Source: Neopararhizobium haloflavum
GTDB lineage: Bacteria; Pseudomonadota; Alphaproteobacteria; Rhizobiales; Rhizobiaceae
Assembly (NCBI RefSeq): GCF_002750855.1
Contig: NZ_NWUC01000002.1
Span: 62,001 to 126,000, forward strand
Reading direction: 5' to 3'
Length of the DNA: 64,000 nt
Part shown: positions 1-9,416 of the stretch, piece by piece
How the letters are laid out: each line of letters starts with the position of its first letter
Numbering within the stretch: position 1 is the stretch's first letter
The notes under the pieces: model-generated
Told to the model about the DNA's origin: nothing
Seen by the model: the letters and a program-made list of their open reading frames with translations, nothing else
Databases searched by the model: none
Program-made: the position numbers and the translations under genes

Positions 1-620
1 TCGATATCGGAAGAGTAGTTCAGTTCTTCGGCGCCCAGCTTGCCCATGCCGAGCACGATGAGGCCGGAGGCGCTGGACGGATCGGCGCGATCCTTCAGCG
101 TCACCTTCCCGGCATCGTCGAGCGACAGGAGAAGGTGATCGATCGCCGCTGCAAGCGTCGCGCCCGCGACCGTGCTCAAACTGCGGGTTGTCAATTCCGG
201 TCCGGCGATCCCGGCAAGGTCGCACAGGGCAAGGCCCAGCGAAGCCTGCCGTTTGATCCGCCGCAGCCGTGTCATCAGTTCGGCTTCGCTGACCGGTTCG
301 TCCTCGTCCGGGCGCCAGGATTGCCGCGCCTTTGCGGCCAATGTGTCGAAGCCGGCTGCCACATCCATATCCAGGATCGCGGCGAGCGCATCGGGATCGG
401 ACGCTGCAGTGTCGCGCAGATAGGGTGACAGGGTGAATGCGCAGACCAGGAATGCGCCAAGCGTCTCGTTGGCATCGAGGCGTGCCGCCAGCGTGTCGCT
501 GGCCGCCGCCATCTCCTTCAAGGACGACCGGGCAGTCTTTTCCTCCGCCTTGGTGAGAGGCTTGAGGGGATTGGCGGTGATAGCCGACAGCTTGACTGTC
601 TCAACCCTTGTCTTGCCCAC
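1..620 (-). CDS. glnE: Glutamine synthetase adenylyltransferase/deadenylase, N-terminal part (cut by window edge)
   Basis: The reverse strand from a GTG at 620 reads open for 206 codons and runs off the left edge. The start codon is preceded by GGGAGG at good spacing. Near the edge it reads IVLGMGKLGAEELNYSSDI, which matches the GlnE nucleotidyltransferase signature (GMGKLG..ELNYSSDID). GlnE adds and removes AMP on glutamine synthetase in response to PII status and so controls ammonium assimilation in the cytoplasm. Only the first 206 residues, ending inside the adenylyl-removase domain, are in the window. It lies 23 nt downstream of the histidine kinase gene on the same strand and may be the last gene of that transcript. 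The family call is certain; the rest of the protein cannot be seen. Confidence 0.93.
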   Translation of the reverse strand, partial: MGKTRVETVKLSAITANPLKPLTKAEEKTARSSLKEMAAASDTLAARLDANETLGAFLVCAFTLSPYLRDTAASDPDALAAILDMDVAAGFDTLAAKARQSWRPDEDEPVSEAELMTRLRRIKRQASLGLALCDLAGIAGPELTTRSLSTVAGATLAAAIDHLLLSLDDAGKVTLKDRADPSSASGLIVLGMGKLGAEELNYSSDI

Positions 621-643
621 CGATTGACCTCCCGAATAGCATG

Positions 644-2065
644 TCAGTTGCGCGTGAATATCATCCTTGCCGTCAATCCGGGAGTGTCTGTCACGCGGGA
701 CGCATCGTTGCCAATCCCATCGGCGAGTTCAAGCCGTCCCCCATGCAGCGCCATGACGGCGTCGACCAGGCTGAGGCCGAGACCGGTGCCCGGCTTGGTT
801 CGGCTTTCGTCCAGGCGCACGAAACGCTCGATCACCTCGTCACGCTTTTCCGCCGGGATGCCGGGGCCGTTGTCGGCGACGGTCAGAACGGCGCGTTCGC
901 CATCGTCCTCGACCGACAGGCGTATCTCGGCCGCCTCACCCCCGCCTGCGTATTTGATGGCGTTGTCGATGAGATTGGAGAGCGCCTGCCCGACCAGTTC
1001 CCGGTTGCCCTTGACCGAGACACCCGCCTTCACGTCGACGGAAAAACGAACTCCGGCATCCTCGGCCACCGGTTCGTAGAGTTCGGCTGCATCAGCCGCG
1101 ATGTCGCTCAGACTGACGGTCTGCAGTTCGGCGACCTGGGATCCCGCTTCGACACGCGCGATCATCAACAGTGCGTTGAAGGTGCGGATGAGTTGATCGG
1201 ACTCGTCGATCACTTCTTCCATCGCCCGGCGATAGGCCTCGGTCGTTTCCGCCCCGGCCAGCGCGGCTTCGGCGCGATTGCGAAGACGCGTCAGCGGCGT
1301 CTTGAGATCATGGGCGATGTTGTCGGAGACCTGGCGCAGACCCTCGTTGAGGCGTTCGATGCGGGCGATCATTGCGTTCAGCGATTCCGACAGCCTGTCG
1401 AACTCATCGCCCGAGCCGCCGACCGGCAGACGCTGGGCAAGGTCTCCGCCCATGATCTTCTGGCTGGCCTGACTCATGCCATCGATCCGCTGCAGGGCGC
1501 GGCGGCCGATGAAATACCAGATGGCGAGCGCACCGAAGCACATGACCGCCAATGCGATCACCAGGGCACGCCGCACCAGATTGCGGAACAGCTCCGGCTC
1601 GCCGAGGTCGCGGCCGACGAGAAGCCGCATTCCATTCGGCAGAAAGACGATCTGCGCCAGCGCCTCGTGCTGGCGGCGCGCGCTGTCGGTCTCGTCGGTG
1701 TAACGGTCGTAGCTGAAGGGAATCGATGTCCACCCCTCGCGGTCCAGCGTGCCAGGCTGGAGGGACGCCACGTTGCCGGCAAGAATTTCGCCGTTTTGCG
1801 CGGCGATCGTGTAGAGACCGGCACCCGGCTGCCTGGACCGGCGGTCGACCATGCGCACGAGCCGCGTGATGCCGCCGGACTGGTAGCCACGGGAAAGAAA
1901 CCGCAATTCATTGACGACGGCTTCCTGGGTCTGGGCACGCAGAAGATTGCCCGACATTGCCGTCACATAGAAGACAAGCGCGATTGCACAGACGGCAAAA
2001 AGACCGAGATAAAGCGCGGACAGGCGGACGGCCGTTGTGCGGAAGAGCGCGCGAAGGCGGCGCAT
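644..2065 (-). CDS. Membrane sensor histidine kinase
   Basis: The 473-residue protein has a transmembrane segment at about 17-37, a periplasmic loop, a second membrane segment at about 163-187, a HAMP linker, a HisKA domain with phospho-acceptor His252 (IAHDLKTPL), and a HATPase domain with N box NLIDNAIKY, G1 box DNGPGIP and G2 box GTGLGLSLV. It should phosphorylate the OmpR-type regulator encoded 4 nt upstream. The pair sits directly behind degP and the cytochrome c maturation genes, so an envelope-stress signal is plausible but inferred. The gene order cyc-degP-regulator-kinase-glnE is, from memory, shared with other Rhizobiales. The ligand is unknown. Confidence 0.92.
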   Translation of the reverse strand: MRRLRALFRTTAVRLSALYLGLFAVCAIALVFYVTAMSGNLLRAQTQEAVVNELRFLSRGYQSGGITRLVRMVDRRSRQPGAGLYTIAAQNGEILAGNVASLQPGTLDREGWTSIPFSYDRYTDETDSARRQHEALAQIVFLPNGMRLLVGRDLGEPELFRNLVRRALVIALAVMCFGALAIWYFIGRRALQRIDGMSQASQKIMGGDLAQRLPVGGSGDEFDRLSESLNAMIARIERLNEGLRQVSDNIAHDLKTPLTRLRNRAEAALAGAETTEAYRRAMEEVIDESDQLIRTFNALLMIARVEAGSQVAELQTVSLSDIAADAAELYEPVAEDAGVRFSVDVKAGVSVKGNRELVGQALSNLIDNAIKYAGGGEAAEIRLSVEDDGERAVLTVADNGPGIPAEKRDEVIERFVRLDESRTKPGTGLGLSLVDAVMALHGGRLELADGIGNDASRVTDTPGLTARMIFTRN

Positions 2066-2069
2066 CGGC

Positions 2070-2822
2070 TCAGCCCTCGGCCTTTATCATGTAGCCCGCG
2101 CCACGCACGGTGCGCAGCAGCGGACGATCGAAGTCCTTCTCGATCTTGCCTCTCAGGCGTGAAATGTGGACGTCGATGACGTTGGTCTGTGGATCGAAAT
2201 GATAATCCCAAACGTGCTCCAGCAGCATCGTGCGGGTCACGACCTGGCCGGCATTGCGCATGAGATATTCCAGCAGGCGGAATTCGCGTGGCTGAAGCGT
2301 GATCTCCCTGCCGGCCCGCCTGACTTCGTGCGACAGGCGGTCGAGTTCCAGATCGCCGACGCGGTAGAGCGTCTCGCTTTCGCGCTGGCCGGACTTTCGG
2401 CGCGCCAGCACCTCGACGCGCGCGTGCAGTTCGGAGAACGCGTAGGGTTTGGGAAGGTAGTCGTCGCCGCCCGCCCGCAGGCCCGTGACCCGGTCATCCA
2501 CCTGCCCCAGCGCGGAGAGAATGAGGACTGGCGTGTCGTTGCCGCGCGCCCGCATGTCGGAGACGATCGACAGGCCGTCACGCTTGGGAAGCATGCGGTC
2601 GATGACGAGAACGTCGTAGTCGTTCTCCATCGCCAGATGGTGGCCCGTCTCGCCGTCACGGGCATGGTCGGCGACGATGCCGGCTTCCCGGAACGCCTTG
2701 ATGAGATAGTCCGAGGCCTCTCGATCGTCCTCGATGATCAGGATTTTCATGCCATCCGTCATAGGAGGATTCTCGACCGTTGGACAGTCGCCCTGGCCAC
2801 TGTCGGTCCGCTCGCTCGTCAT
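2070..2822 (-). CDS. OmpR/PhoB-family response regulator
   Basis: The protein has a receiver domain with acidic cluster IIEDD (about 29-33), phospho-acceptor Asp75 (LVIDRMLP) and a conserved Lys in LPKPYAF. It continues into a C-terminal winged helix ending in RTVRGAGYMIKAEG, typical of OmpR-type DNA-binding domains. It pairs with the kinase gene that starts 4 nt downstream. Start choice: the ATG at 2822 has AAAGGA 8 nt upstream and gives 250 residues, about 20 longer than usual. ATGs at 2762 and 2750 would give the usual length but have poor ribosome sites. The longer form is given because of its ribosome site; the true start is open. Confidence 0.92.
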   Translation of the reverse strand: MTSERTDSGQGDCPTVENPPMTDGMKILIIEDDREASDYLIKAFREAGIVADHARDGETGHHLAMENDYDVLVIDRMLPKRDGLSIVSDMRARGNDTPVLILSALGQVDDRVTGLRAGGDDYLPKPYAFSELHARVEVLARRKSGQRESETLYRVGDLELDRLSHEVRRAGREITLQPREFRLLEYLMRNAGQVVTRTMLLEHVWDYHFDPQTNVIDVHISRLRGKIEKDFDRPLLRTVRGAGYMIKAEG

Positions 2823-2846
2823 TGAGTGGGTCCTTTATGGCAAGAC

Positions 2847-2935
2847 AGCGGGCCGCTGTGCGGGCCCGCTGCCGGTTCCTGCCGATGTGTCGGGAATGGA
2901 GGAGAACCTCCCGGCAGGATGGGTTCTGTGCCGGG
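2847..2935 (-). other. Two hairpins in the degP-regulator gap
   Basis: Right after the degP stop a 7-bp stem pairs 2910-2916 with 2929-2935 (CCCGGCA/TGCCGGG). Further on, an 8-bp stem pairs 2847-2854 with 2863-2870 (AGCGGGCC/GGCCCGCT). Neither is followed by a clear U run, so they are not convincing intrinsic terminators. They could lower read-through from degP into the two-component genes or stabilise the degP mRNA end. Confidence 0.4.
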
Positions 2936-4453
2936 TCAGCCCTTTTCGATCGGCAGCGCCACGAAACGGTTCTGCGTCTCGGTGCGCAGCTGGAAGAGCG
3001 CTGCGCCCCGGCCATTGTCGGCGGCATCCGCGATCGCTTCGGAGATATCCTCGGCGTTCGTGATGGTGCGATCCTGAACCCGCAGGATGACATCGCCGAC
3101 CTCGAAGCCGCGCTCGGCGGCCGGCCCGTCCGGATCCACTTCTGTCACCACGACGCCCTCGCCATCTTCGGACGGCACGACCGTCAGACCGAATTGCGAA
3201 AGCTCGTAGTCGCCTGCCGGGGTTTCAGCCGGCTCCATGGACGCAGACTGCTGATCGGACGGGAAGGTGCCGAGTTCGACCGGAACGGTCTCCTCCGCGC
3301 CGTTGCGCCACACGGTGAGTTCGACCGTCGCGCCCGGCTCGAGCCCCGCGATCTTCCGGGCCAGCGCACCGGAATCTTCGATCGATTCGCCGTTGACGGC
3401 GGTCACGACATCACCAGGCTCGATGCCCGCGGCCGCGGCCGGGGTGTCTTCCTGCGGCATCGTGACCAGCGCGCCGGCAGCCTTTTCAAGCCCAAGCGAC
3501 TCGGCAATGTCATCCGTGACAGGCTGGATCTGGACGCCCAGCCATCCGCGCTCGACAGAGCCATCATCGATCAAATCGTTGATGACATCGCGGGCAATCG
3601 TCGCCGGAATGGCAAAGGCGATGCCGACGTTGCCGCCCGAGGGGGAGAAGATCGCCGTGTTCACGCCGATGACCTTGCCGTTGAGGTTGAAGGTCGGCCC
3701 CCCGGAATTGCCGCGATTGACGGCAGCGTCGATCTGCAGGAAATCGTCGTAGGGTCCGGCACCGATTTCACGGCCACGAGCCGAAACGATGCCCGCCGTG
3801 ACGGAGCCGCCGAGGCCGAAGGGATTGCCAACCGCCACGACCCAGTCACCGATCCGGGTCTTGCTGTCGTCGCCAAACTCGACATAGGGGAAGGTGCGGT
3901 CACCATCCACCTTGAGCACCGCGAGATCGGTCCGGCTGTCTGTGCCGATCAGTTCGGCTTCGAGTTCCGTCCCGTCATCCAGGATGATGCTGTAGCTTTC
4001 GCCGCCTTCGACCACGTGGTTGTTGGTGACGAGATAGCCGTCATCGGAGATGAAGAAACCGGAGCCTTGCGATACCGGGCGCGGCCCCCGGCGCGGCGCT
4101 TCTGGGCGCTGACCGAACTGCCGGTCCTGGAACTGGTCGAAGAAGCGGCGCATGGGATGATCTTCAGGCAGATTGTCGAGGCCTGGCGAACCGAAGTCGA
4201 AGCTGAAGCCGCCGCGGTCGGAGACCGGGCTGACCTCGTTTTGAACGCGAACCGAGACGACGGCCGGCGATACGGCTTCCACGACATCGGCGAAACCGGG
4301 TGTCTTGGGCGCTTCGACGCTGACCGGCTCTGCCATCGAACTGGAGACAACCGATGGCAGGCCCGTTGCGAGCATCGCGCCAGCCATCCCCGCGATGGTC
4401 GAGGTTGCGAGAACGCTCTTCAATCTCGGGCGGAAAGGCTTGTTTTCGGACAT
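2936..4453 (-). CDS. degP: Do/HtrA-family periplasmic serine protease with two PDZ domains
   Basis: A basic N terminus followed by a hydrophobic stretch (about 13-33) looks like a Sec signal peptide or anchor. The trypsin-like domain shows the triad His146 (TNNHVVEGG), Asp176 (DSRTDLAVL) and Ser250 (NRGNSGGPT). Two PDZ domains follow at about 290-380 and 410-500. The length of 505 residues is normal for DegP/DegQ. The family degrades or refolds misfolded envelope proteins in the periplasm. The ATG at 4453 was chosen because GAGG lies 9 nt upstream; an in-frame ATG at 4468 has no good site. The gene lies downstream of ccmH and upstream of a two-component pair, a rhizobial arrangement. Confidence 0.95.
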   Translation of the reverse strand: MSENKPFRPRLKSVLATSTIAGMAGAMLATGLPSVVSSSMAEPVSVEAPKTPGFADVVEAVSPAVVSVRVQNEVSPVSDRGGFSFDFGSPGLDNLPEDHPMRRFFDQFQDRQFGQRPEAPRRGPRPVSQGSGFFISDDGYLVTNNHVVEGGESYSIILDDGTELEAELIGTDSRTDLAVLKVDGDRTFPYVEFGDDSKTRIGDWVVAVGNPFGLGGSVTAGIVSARGREIGAGPYDDFLQIDAAVNRGNSGGPTFNLNGKVIGVNTAIFSPSGGNVGIAFAIPATIARDVINDLIDDGSVERGWLGVQIQPVTDDIAESLGLEKAAGALVTMPQEDTPAAAAGIEPGDVVTAVNGESIEDSGALARKIAGLEPGATVELTVWRNGAEETVPVELGTFPSDQQSASMEPAETPAGDYELSQFGLTVVPSEDGEGVVVTEVDPDGPAAERGFEVGDVILRVQDRTITNAEDISEAIADAADNGRGAALFQLRTETQNRFVALPIEKG

Positions 4454-4561
4454 GGACGTATACCTCATGAATCACTGAGCCGCGGTTGCGGCATGACCAA
4501 GAGATAGTGATCGTCACCTTACGACTGTCTGTCCGTCGCGTGAAATTTTCGTAATGTTGGC

Positions 4562-5038
4562 TCAGCCGCGGCGCTGGCGCAGGATCCGATCGAGTTCGGC
4601 CTGCTCCTCGGCGCTCAGCGGACGGCCCGCGACAGCCTCATCCCGATTGCGCAGGAACACCGCGACAGCTGCGATTCCAGCTCCCATCACGAGAACCGGC
4701 GCCGCCCACAGCATCAGTGTCTTGAGCGTCACACGCGGGCGCAACAGCACGAATTCGCCATAGCGCGAGACGACGTAGTCGTAGACGTCGGCGTCGCTGT
4801 CTCCGGCGACCAGCCGTTCGCGCACGATGACGCGGAGGTCTCGTGCCAGTTCCGCATTGGAATCGTCGATCGACTGGTTCTGGCAGACCATGCAGCGCAA
4901 CTCGGCCGAGATGGCGCGGGCGCGCTGCTCCAGCACCGGATCGTCCAGAACCTCGTCCGGTTCCACGGCGAGGGACGGCGAGGCAGCGAGCGCCACCATC
5001 AGGACAAAGGCGCGGAGATACACGGTCAACCGCTTCAT
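4562..5038 (-). CDS. ccmH: Cytochrome c maturation protein CcmH (CycL)
   Basis: The 158-residue protein has a signal peptide (residues 1-24), then the thioredoxin-like [10 protein letters not shown] motif with Cys49 and Cys52, and a C-terminal membrane anchor at about 108-128. CcmH takes part in reducing the apocytochrome CXXCH thiols before heme ligation, on the periplasmic face, together with CcmF and CcmI. The ATG overlaps the ccmF stop as ATGA, so the genes are translationally coupled. This is the short, single-domain CcmH; the TPR part is the separate ccmI gene in the same operon. Confidence 0.95.
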   Translation of the reverse strand: MKRLTVYLRAFVLMVALAASPSLAVEPDEVLDDPVLEQRARAISAELRCMVCQNQSIDDSNAELARDLRVIVRERLVAGDSDADVYDYVVSRYGEFVLLRPRVTLKTLMLWAAPVLVMGAGIAAVAVFLRNRDEAVAGRPLSAEEQAELDRILRQRRG

Positions 5039-7038
5039 TCGGCAGGCTCCATGGCCGCACGGGCGCGGCGGCTCCTCGACGGCGCGCCGACCCGCAGCCT
5101 TCGGTCGGAGAGCGAGATGATGCCGCCAGCCGCCATGATGATGGTGCCGTACCAGATCAAGGTGACCATCGGCTTCCACCAGACGCGAACGACGATCGTG
5201 CCACTGCCGGCCGCCTCGCCGGTTTCGACCGGATCGCCGAGCGAGACGTAGAGTTGATTGACGCCGCGCGTAAGGATGCCCGCTTCCGTCGTCGGCATGC
5301 GCCGTGCCGTGTAGAGGCGTTTGGCCGAATCCATCCGGGCCAGTGGCTCGCCATCGACCAGCACCGTGAAGTGGCCGACGTCCTCGGTGTAGTTCGGCCC
5401 TACCGCGGGTTCCATTCCGTCAAAGCGCAGCGTATAGCCGCCAGCCTCGGTCACCTCGCCCGGACTCATCTCGCGGACCTGCTCCGTCTCGAATGCCGTG
5501 ACGCCGACGATGCCCAGAACGCTCACGCCGAGACCGAGATGCGCCAGAGCGCCGCCGAGGGTAGAGCGCGGCAGGCCGGCAAATCGTTTCCAGCTCACGG
5601 CAAGGCTGGTCTTGCCGAGACCGGAGCGAAGCGCGAGATCCGTCAGCGCACCGAACACCAGGAAGAAGCCGAGCGCGATGCCCAACGCGGCAAGCACCGG
5701 CGCGCCCGTGGCAAAATAAAGGGCGGCGAGCCCGGCGAGCAGCGACAGTCCGGCCGCCATATACAGCCGCTGCGCCGCGCCGATGAGGTCACCTCGCTTC
5801 CAGGCGAGCAGTGGCCCGAAAGGTACGGCCAGCAGCAGCGGCAGCATGACCGGTCCGAATGTCAGGTTGAAGAAGGGCGGGCCGACCGAAATCTTCTCAC
5901 CGGTGAGCGATTCCAGCAGCAGCGGGTAAAGCGTGCCGATCAGCACAGTGGCCGTCGCCGTTGTCAGGAAGAGGTTGTTGAAAACCAGCGCGCCCTCGCG
6001 GGATATCGGCTGGAACAATCCACCGGATTTGAGCGATGCAGCCCTGAGCGCGAAGAGCGACAAGGCCCCGCCGATGAATAGGACGAGGATGCCGAGGATG
6101 AAGACGCCGCGTGTCGGGTCGGAGGCGAAGGTATGGACGGAGGTCAAGACGCCCGATCGCACGAGGAAGGTCCCGAGCAGCGACAGAGAAAATGTCAGGA
6201 TCGCCAGAAGAACGGTCCATATCCGCAGCGCCTCGCGCTTTTCCATCACCAGCGCGGAATGCAATAGCGCGGTGCCGGCCAGCCACGGCATGAAGGACGC
6301 GTTTTCGACGGGATCCCAGAACCACCAGCCACCCCAGCCGAGTTCGTAATAGGCCCAATAGGATCCCATGGAAATGCCGGCGGTCAGGAACGTCCAGGCT
6401 GCGAGCGTCCAGGGCCGCACCCAGCGCGCCCAGGCCGCATCGATGCGGCCGTCCATCAGCGCGGCAATGGCGAAGGAAAAGCAGATCGAAAACCCGACAT
6501 AGCCGAGATAAAGCAGCGGCGGGTGGATCGCCAGCCCGATATCCTGAAGGATCGGATTGAGGTCGCGGCCCTCCATCGGCGCGGGCGCGATGCGGGCGAA
6601 GGGATTCGACGTCAAGAGCACGAAGAACAGAAAGGCCGATGTGATCCAGGCCTGCACGGCAAGCACGTTTGCCCGCAGCGTCGCCGGCAGATTGCCGCCG
6701 AAGGTTGCCACAAGTGCGCTGAAGAAGACGAGGATGAGGATCCAAAGGACCATCGAGCCTTCGTGGTTTCCCCATACACCGGATATCTTGAAGATCAGGG
6801 GTTTCAGCGAATGCGAGTTTTCATAGACGTTCTGGACGGAGAAATCCGACGTCACATAGGCGTAGGTCAACGCGCCGAAGGAGAGCAGAACGAGGAGAAA
6901 GGACGCAATCGCGGCCGGATGGGCGACGTTCATCATCGCAAGATCGCCGCGGCGCGCGCCAATCACCGGCACCACCGATTGAACAAGCGCCGTCGCCAGC
7001 GCGACGATCAGGGCGTAATGCCCAAGTTCGACGATCAT
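5035..7038 (-). CDS. ccmF: Heme lyase CcmF (CycK)
   Basis: This is a large polytopic membrane protein of 667 residues beginning [15 protein letters not shown]. It carries the tryptophan-rich WWD heme-handling motif ([19 protein letters not shown]) and many hydrophobic segments, as in all CcmF. CcmF with CcmH and CcmI attaches heme from holo-CcmE to apocytochromes c in the periplasm. The start at 7038 has GGGAAGG 7 nt upstream; longer in-frame starts lack conserved sequence. It sits 52 nt behind ccmE and overlaps ccmH by 4 nt. Confidence 0.97.
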   Translation of the reverse strand: MIVELGHYALIVALATALVQSVVPVIGARRGDLAMMNVAHPAAIASFLLVLLSFGALTYAYVTSDFSVQNVYENSHSLKPLIFKISGVWGNHEGSMVLWILILVFFSALVATFGGNLPATLRANVLAVQAWITSAFLFFVLLTSNPFARIAPAPMEGRDLNPILQDIGLAIHPPLLYLGYVGFSICFSFAIAALMDGRIDAAWARWVRPWTLAAWTFLTAGISMGSYWAYYELGWGGWWFWDPVENASFMPWLAGTALLHSALVMEKREALRIWTVLLAILTFSLSLLGTFLVRSGVLTSVHTFASDPTRGVFILGILVLFIGGALSLFALRAASLKSGGLFQPISREGALVFNNLFLTTATATVLIGTLYPLLLESLTGEKISVGPPFFNLTFGPVMLPLLLAVPFGPLLAWKRGDLIGAAQRLYMAAGLSLLAGLAALYFATGAPVLAALGIALGFFLVFGALTDLALRSGLGKTSLAVSWKRFAGLPRSTLGGALAHLGLGVSVLGIVGVTAFETEQVREMSPGEVTEAGGYTLRFDGMEPAVGPNYTEDVGHFTVLVDGEPLARMDSAKRLYTARRMPTTEAGILTRGVNQLYVSLGDPVETGEAAGSGTIVVRVWWKPMVTLIWYGTIIMAAGGIISLSDRRLRVGAPSRSRRARAAMEPAE

Positions 7039-7090
7039 CCGATCACCTTCCCGTGCGAAGGCATGCTGCTTGCGCCGGCGCTGGCGAGAG

Positions 7091-7540
7091 TCAATTCGCT
7101 TCCCCCTCGCCTTGCCACACACCCTGGCTCTTCAGCGTGTCGGCGACTTCTTTCGGCATGTAGTTCTCATCGTGCTTGGCCAGCACCGAGTCGGCAACGA
7201 AAGTGTCGGATCCGGGCTGGAAGCTGCCTTCCGTGATGACCCCCTGCCCTTCTCTGAAAAGGTCCGGCAGGATTCCGTCATAGGCAACGGCCACGGTGCT
7301 GGCGCCATCCTCGACTGCGAAGCGCACCTCGGTCCCGCCGCCGCGTTCGATCGAACCAGCCACGACGAGGCCTCCAAGGCGAATTCGCGTGCCAGGCGTG
7401 ACAGGTTCTGCGGCGATATCGCTCGGCGAATGAAAGAACACGATCTCGTCGCGCAGGGCGACGAGGACGAGCACAGCGGCAAGCGCGATCACGCCCATGC
7501 CTCCGGCGATGACGGCCAAGCGCTTCTGTTTGCGAGTCAT
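7091..7540 (-). CDS. ccmE: Heme chaperone CcmE (CycJ)
   Basis: The 149-residue protein has an N-terminal signal anchor (about 8-29) and an OB-fold periplasmic domain. The covalent heme site HDENY places the heme-binding histidine at 123 and the axial Tyr at 127. CcmE carries heme from CcmC/D to CcmF. Its ATG overlaps the ccmI stop by 4 nt (ATGA). The normal length and intact motif indicate a working protein. ccmABCDG are not in the window. Confidence 0.97.
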   Translation of the reverse strand: MTRKQKRLAVIAGGMGVIALAAVLVLVALRDEIVFFHSPSDIAAEPVTPGTRIRLGGLVVAGSIERGGGTEVRFAVEDGASTVAVAYDGILPDLFREGQGVITEGSFQPGSDTFVADSVLAKHDENYMPKEVADTLKSQGVWQGEGEAN

Positions 7541-8739
7541 TGAGCCTCCTCGGCAGGCGCATCGATACCGAGTTCACTGGCCAGCGCCAGCAACGCAGCG
7601 CCCTGCTCGCTGTCGCGCGGGAACGCCTCGAGCGCGCGTGTCAGGGCATCATTGGCCGCATCGTCCCGTCCAAGGACGGAATATGAACGCATGAGGCGCA
7701 TCCATCCATCCGCATTGTCCGGATTTTCCCTCAAACGCGCATCAAGACTTTCGACCATACCGACGATCATTTCCCGTCTTTCACTTTCGGGCATCGACTG
7801 GATCGCGGCGGCCTCATCCGATGGGGCACTCGAACCCGATGGCGCGGAAGGCTCTTGCGAGCCAGCAAGGTTCGGAAGCTCGAGCGGAGCGAGTGTCAGC
7901 GAGCCGGTCGCGCTGCGCTCTCTGTCGAGCGTGGCGATTTGCGCGTCCACCACTTCCATCCAAGGCGCATCGGGCGGGGAGGTTTCGGCAAGATCCTCGA
8001 AGGCCTGCAGGGCTCGCTCGTTGCGGCCTTCCTGGACGAGTGCCATGGCGAGGTAGAACGCGGCCTTTGGTTCGTCCGGTTCCAGTTCACGGGCGGACTG
8101 GAAGGCAATGCGCGCTTCCTCCGAGATCACGCCACCGGCTGCAGCAACGAGCGTCTCGCCATAGCCGCTGTGCCGCTCGGCGGAAGGGCCAAGGATGCGC
8201 ATCGCGTTGGCATAAGCCATTTCGGCATCGTCGAACCGGCCCATGCGCAGATAGATCGGAGCAAGCACGTCCCAGCCGCGCCCATCGTCAGGATTGTCCG
8301 CCAGATGCGCTTCGGCCTGGGCAATCAGCATCTCGGGTCCGGACCGTTCGGATGGGGGCGCCGCGCGCGAAGCGAGTGGCTGGTCCGGCAGGCCGGGGCT
8401 GCCAGCGGTGAGATAGGCGCCCATGGCGATCGCCGGCACCGCAACGATGACGCCGACCTGCGCCACACGCCGCATTCGCCCCGAGCGTTCCTCGATCCCG
8501 GCATCGCTTCGCCGGTCGGCACGCAGCAACCGCCGCGCGATCTCGGCCCGCGCGTATTCGGCCTCCGCCTCATCGATCAGGCCGGCATTGCTGTCGCGAT
8601 CCACTTCGCTCAACTGATCGCTGTAGACCTCGACGTCGTGATCGCCGCCAGCCACGACCGGCACGCGCCGCGCCAGGGGCAGCAGGAGCGCGATGGTCAC
8701 CACAGCAGTCAAAATCGCGGCTAGAACCCAAAACATCAT
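7537..8739 (-). CDS. ccmI: Cytochrome c biogenesis protein CcmI (CycH), TPR protein
   Basis: The start at 8739 gives 400 residues beginning [20 protein letters not shown], the usual CcmI membrane segment. Residues about 35-90 form the conserved cytoplasmic region, a second membrane segment follows at about 95-115, and tetratricopeptide-like helices fill the rest of the periplasmic domain. CcmI holds apocytochrome c for the CcmFH heme lyase. It is the first gene of the ccmIEFH operon; the 72 bases upstream should hold part of the promoter. In-frame codons further upstream (8769) add residues without family similarity and lack a ribosome site. Confidence 0.93.
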   Translation of the reverse strand: MMFWVLAAILTAVVTIALLLPLARRVPVVAGGDHDVEVYSDQLSEVDRDSNAGLIDEAEAEYARAEIARRLLRADRRSDAGIEERSGRMRRVAQVGVIVAVPAIAMGAYLTAGSPGLPDQPLASRAAPPSERSGPEMLIAQAEAHLADNPDDGRGWDVLAPIYLRMGRFDDAEMAYANAMRILGPSAERHSGYGETLVAAAGGVISEEARIAFQSARELEPDEPKAAFYLAMALVQEGRNERALQAFEDLAETSPPDAPWMEVVDAQIATLDRERSATGSLTLAPLELPNLAGSQEPSAPSGSSAPSDEAAAIQSMPESERREMIVGMVESLDARLRENPDNADGWMRLMRSYSVLGRDDAANDALTRALEAFPRDSEQGAALLALASELGIDAPAEEAQ

Positions 8740-8841
8740 GAAAATTGAATATCCGACGGGGTCCCACATTCCAATAGGCAGCAGCGCCCGTCCAATGTCA
8801 CGGGTCGTTTGGTCGCAATGCCGGCAGGCCGAACGGTCCGC

Positions 8842-9297
8842 TCAGGTCAGCGGCGTCCAGGCTCCATCGTCAGAGCGGCAGGCCGTTCCGCGCGCAATGA
8901 GCGGCTGGCCCTTGCCGGTGACAGTATGCGTGTACTGCCGGCAGTTCTGCGAACCCACCTGATAGGCCTGGGCAGCCGAAACCTCTCCACTCAGTCCGCT
9001 GCGCTCGTTCGTCCACGAGATCGTTCGCCCGACCGGAGCCGTTTCGAGGGCGCGATACTCCGCCTCAATGGCACGGCGTCGGTCCCGGTCGCTCAACTGC
9101 TCACCGGCAATGGGGCCAATAATGCCACCATTCAACGCTTCGAATAGCGTTTCCTCATCGTCGGAGGCGCTGCTTGCACCGGCAGATGCGGGCAGCAGCG
9201 CAAGCGCCGTCGTTTTTCCGCTCGACGCGGCACAACCTGCGAGCGAGATTGCCAACATGGCCATGGCGGCCGGTATGCGCAGTCTTTCTGGATACAT
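8842..9297 (-). CDS. Surface-antigen-like lipoprotein (17-kDa/RT0821 family type)
   Basis: The 151-residue protein has a lipoprotein signal with lipobox SLAGC (Cys22), a short linker, and a C-terminal domain with the pattern RRAIEAEYRALE..SWTNERSGLSGEV..CRQYTHTV..GTACRSDDGAW. From memory this resembles the outer-membrane surface-antigen domain of rickettsial and rhizobial 17-kDa-like proteins. It probably acts as an outer-membrane lipoprotein of unknown role. It lies between feuQ and ccmI on the same strand, 119 nt after feuQ. Confidence 0.75.
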   Translation of the reverse strand: MYPERLRIPAAMAMLAISLAGCAASSGKTTALALLPASAGASSASDDEETLFEALNGGIIGPIAGEQLSDRDRRRAIEAEYRALETAPVGRTISWTNERSGLSGEVSAAQAYQVGSQNCRQYTHTVTGKGQPLIARGTACRSDDGAWTPLT

Positions 9298-9416
9298 GGT
9301 CCTGATCGTCCCGACAGATCACCGCTAAGGCGGCGTTGCGAACCCGTCACCGCCGTGCCTCAAGCTTATGGCCGCATTGTGACATGTCGGGCCGGCGGAG
9401 CAACGCCCGTTGCGGG

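Noticed and set aside
608-2179. A 523-codon plus-strand open frame opposite the histidine kinase
   Set aside because: High-GC antisense frame with arginine/histidine-rich composition; the opposite strand encodes an unmistakable histidine kinase. The same reasoning removes other long antisense frames, for example 27749-29833 (minus) and 58511-59653 (minus).
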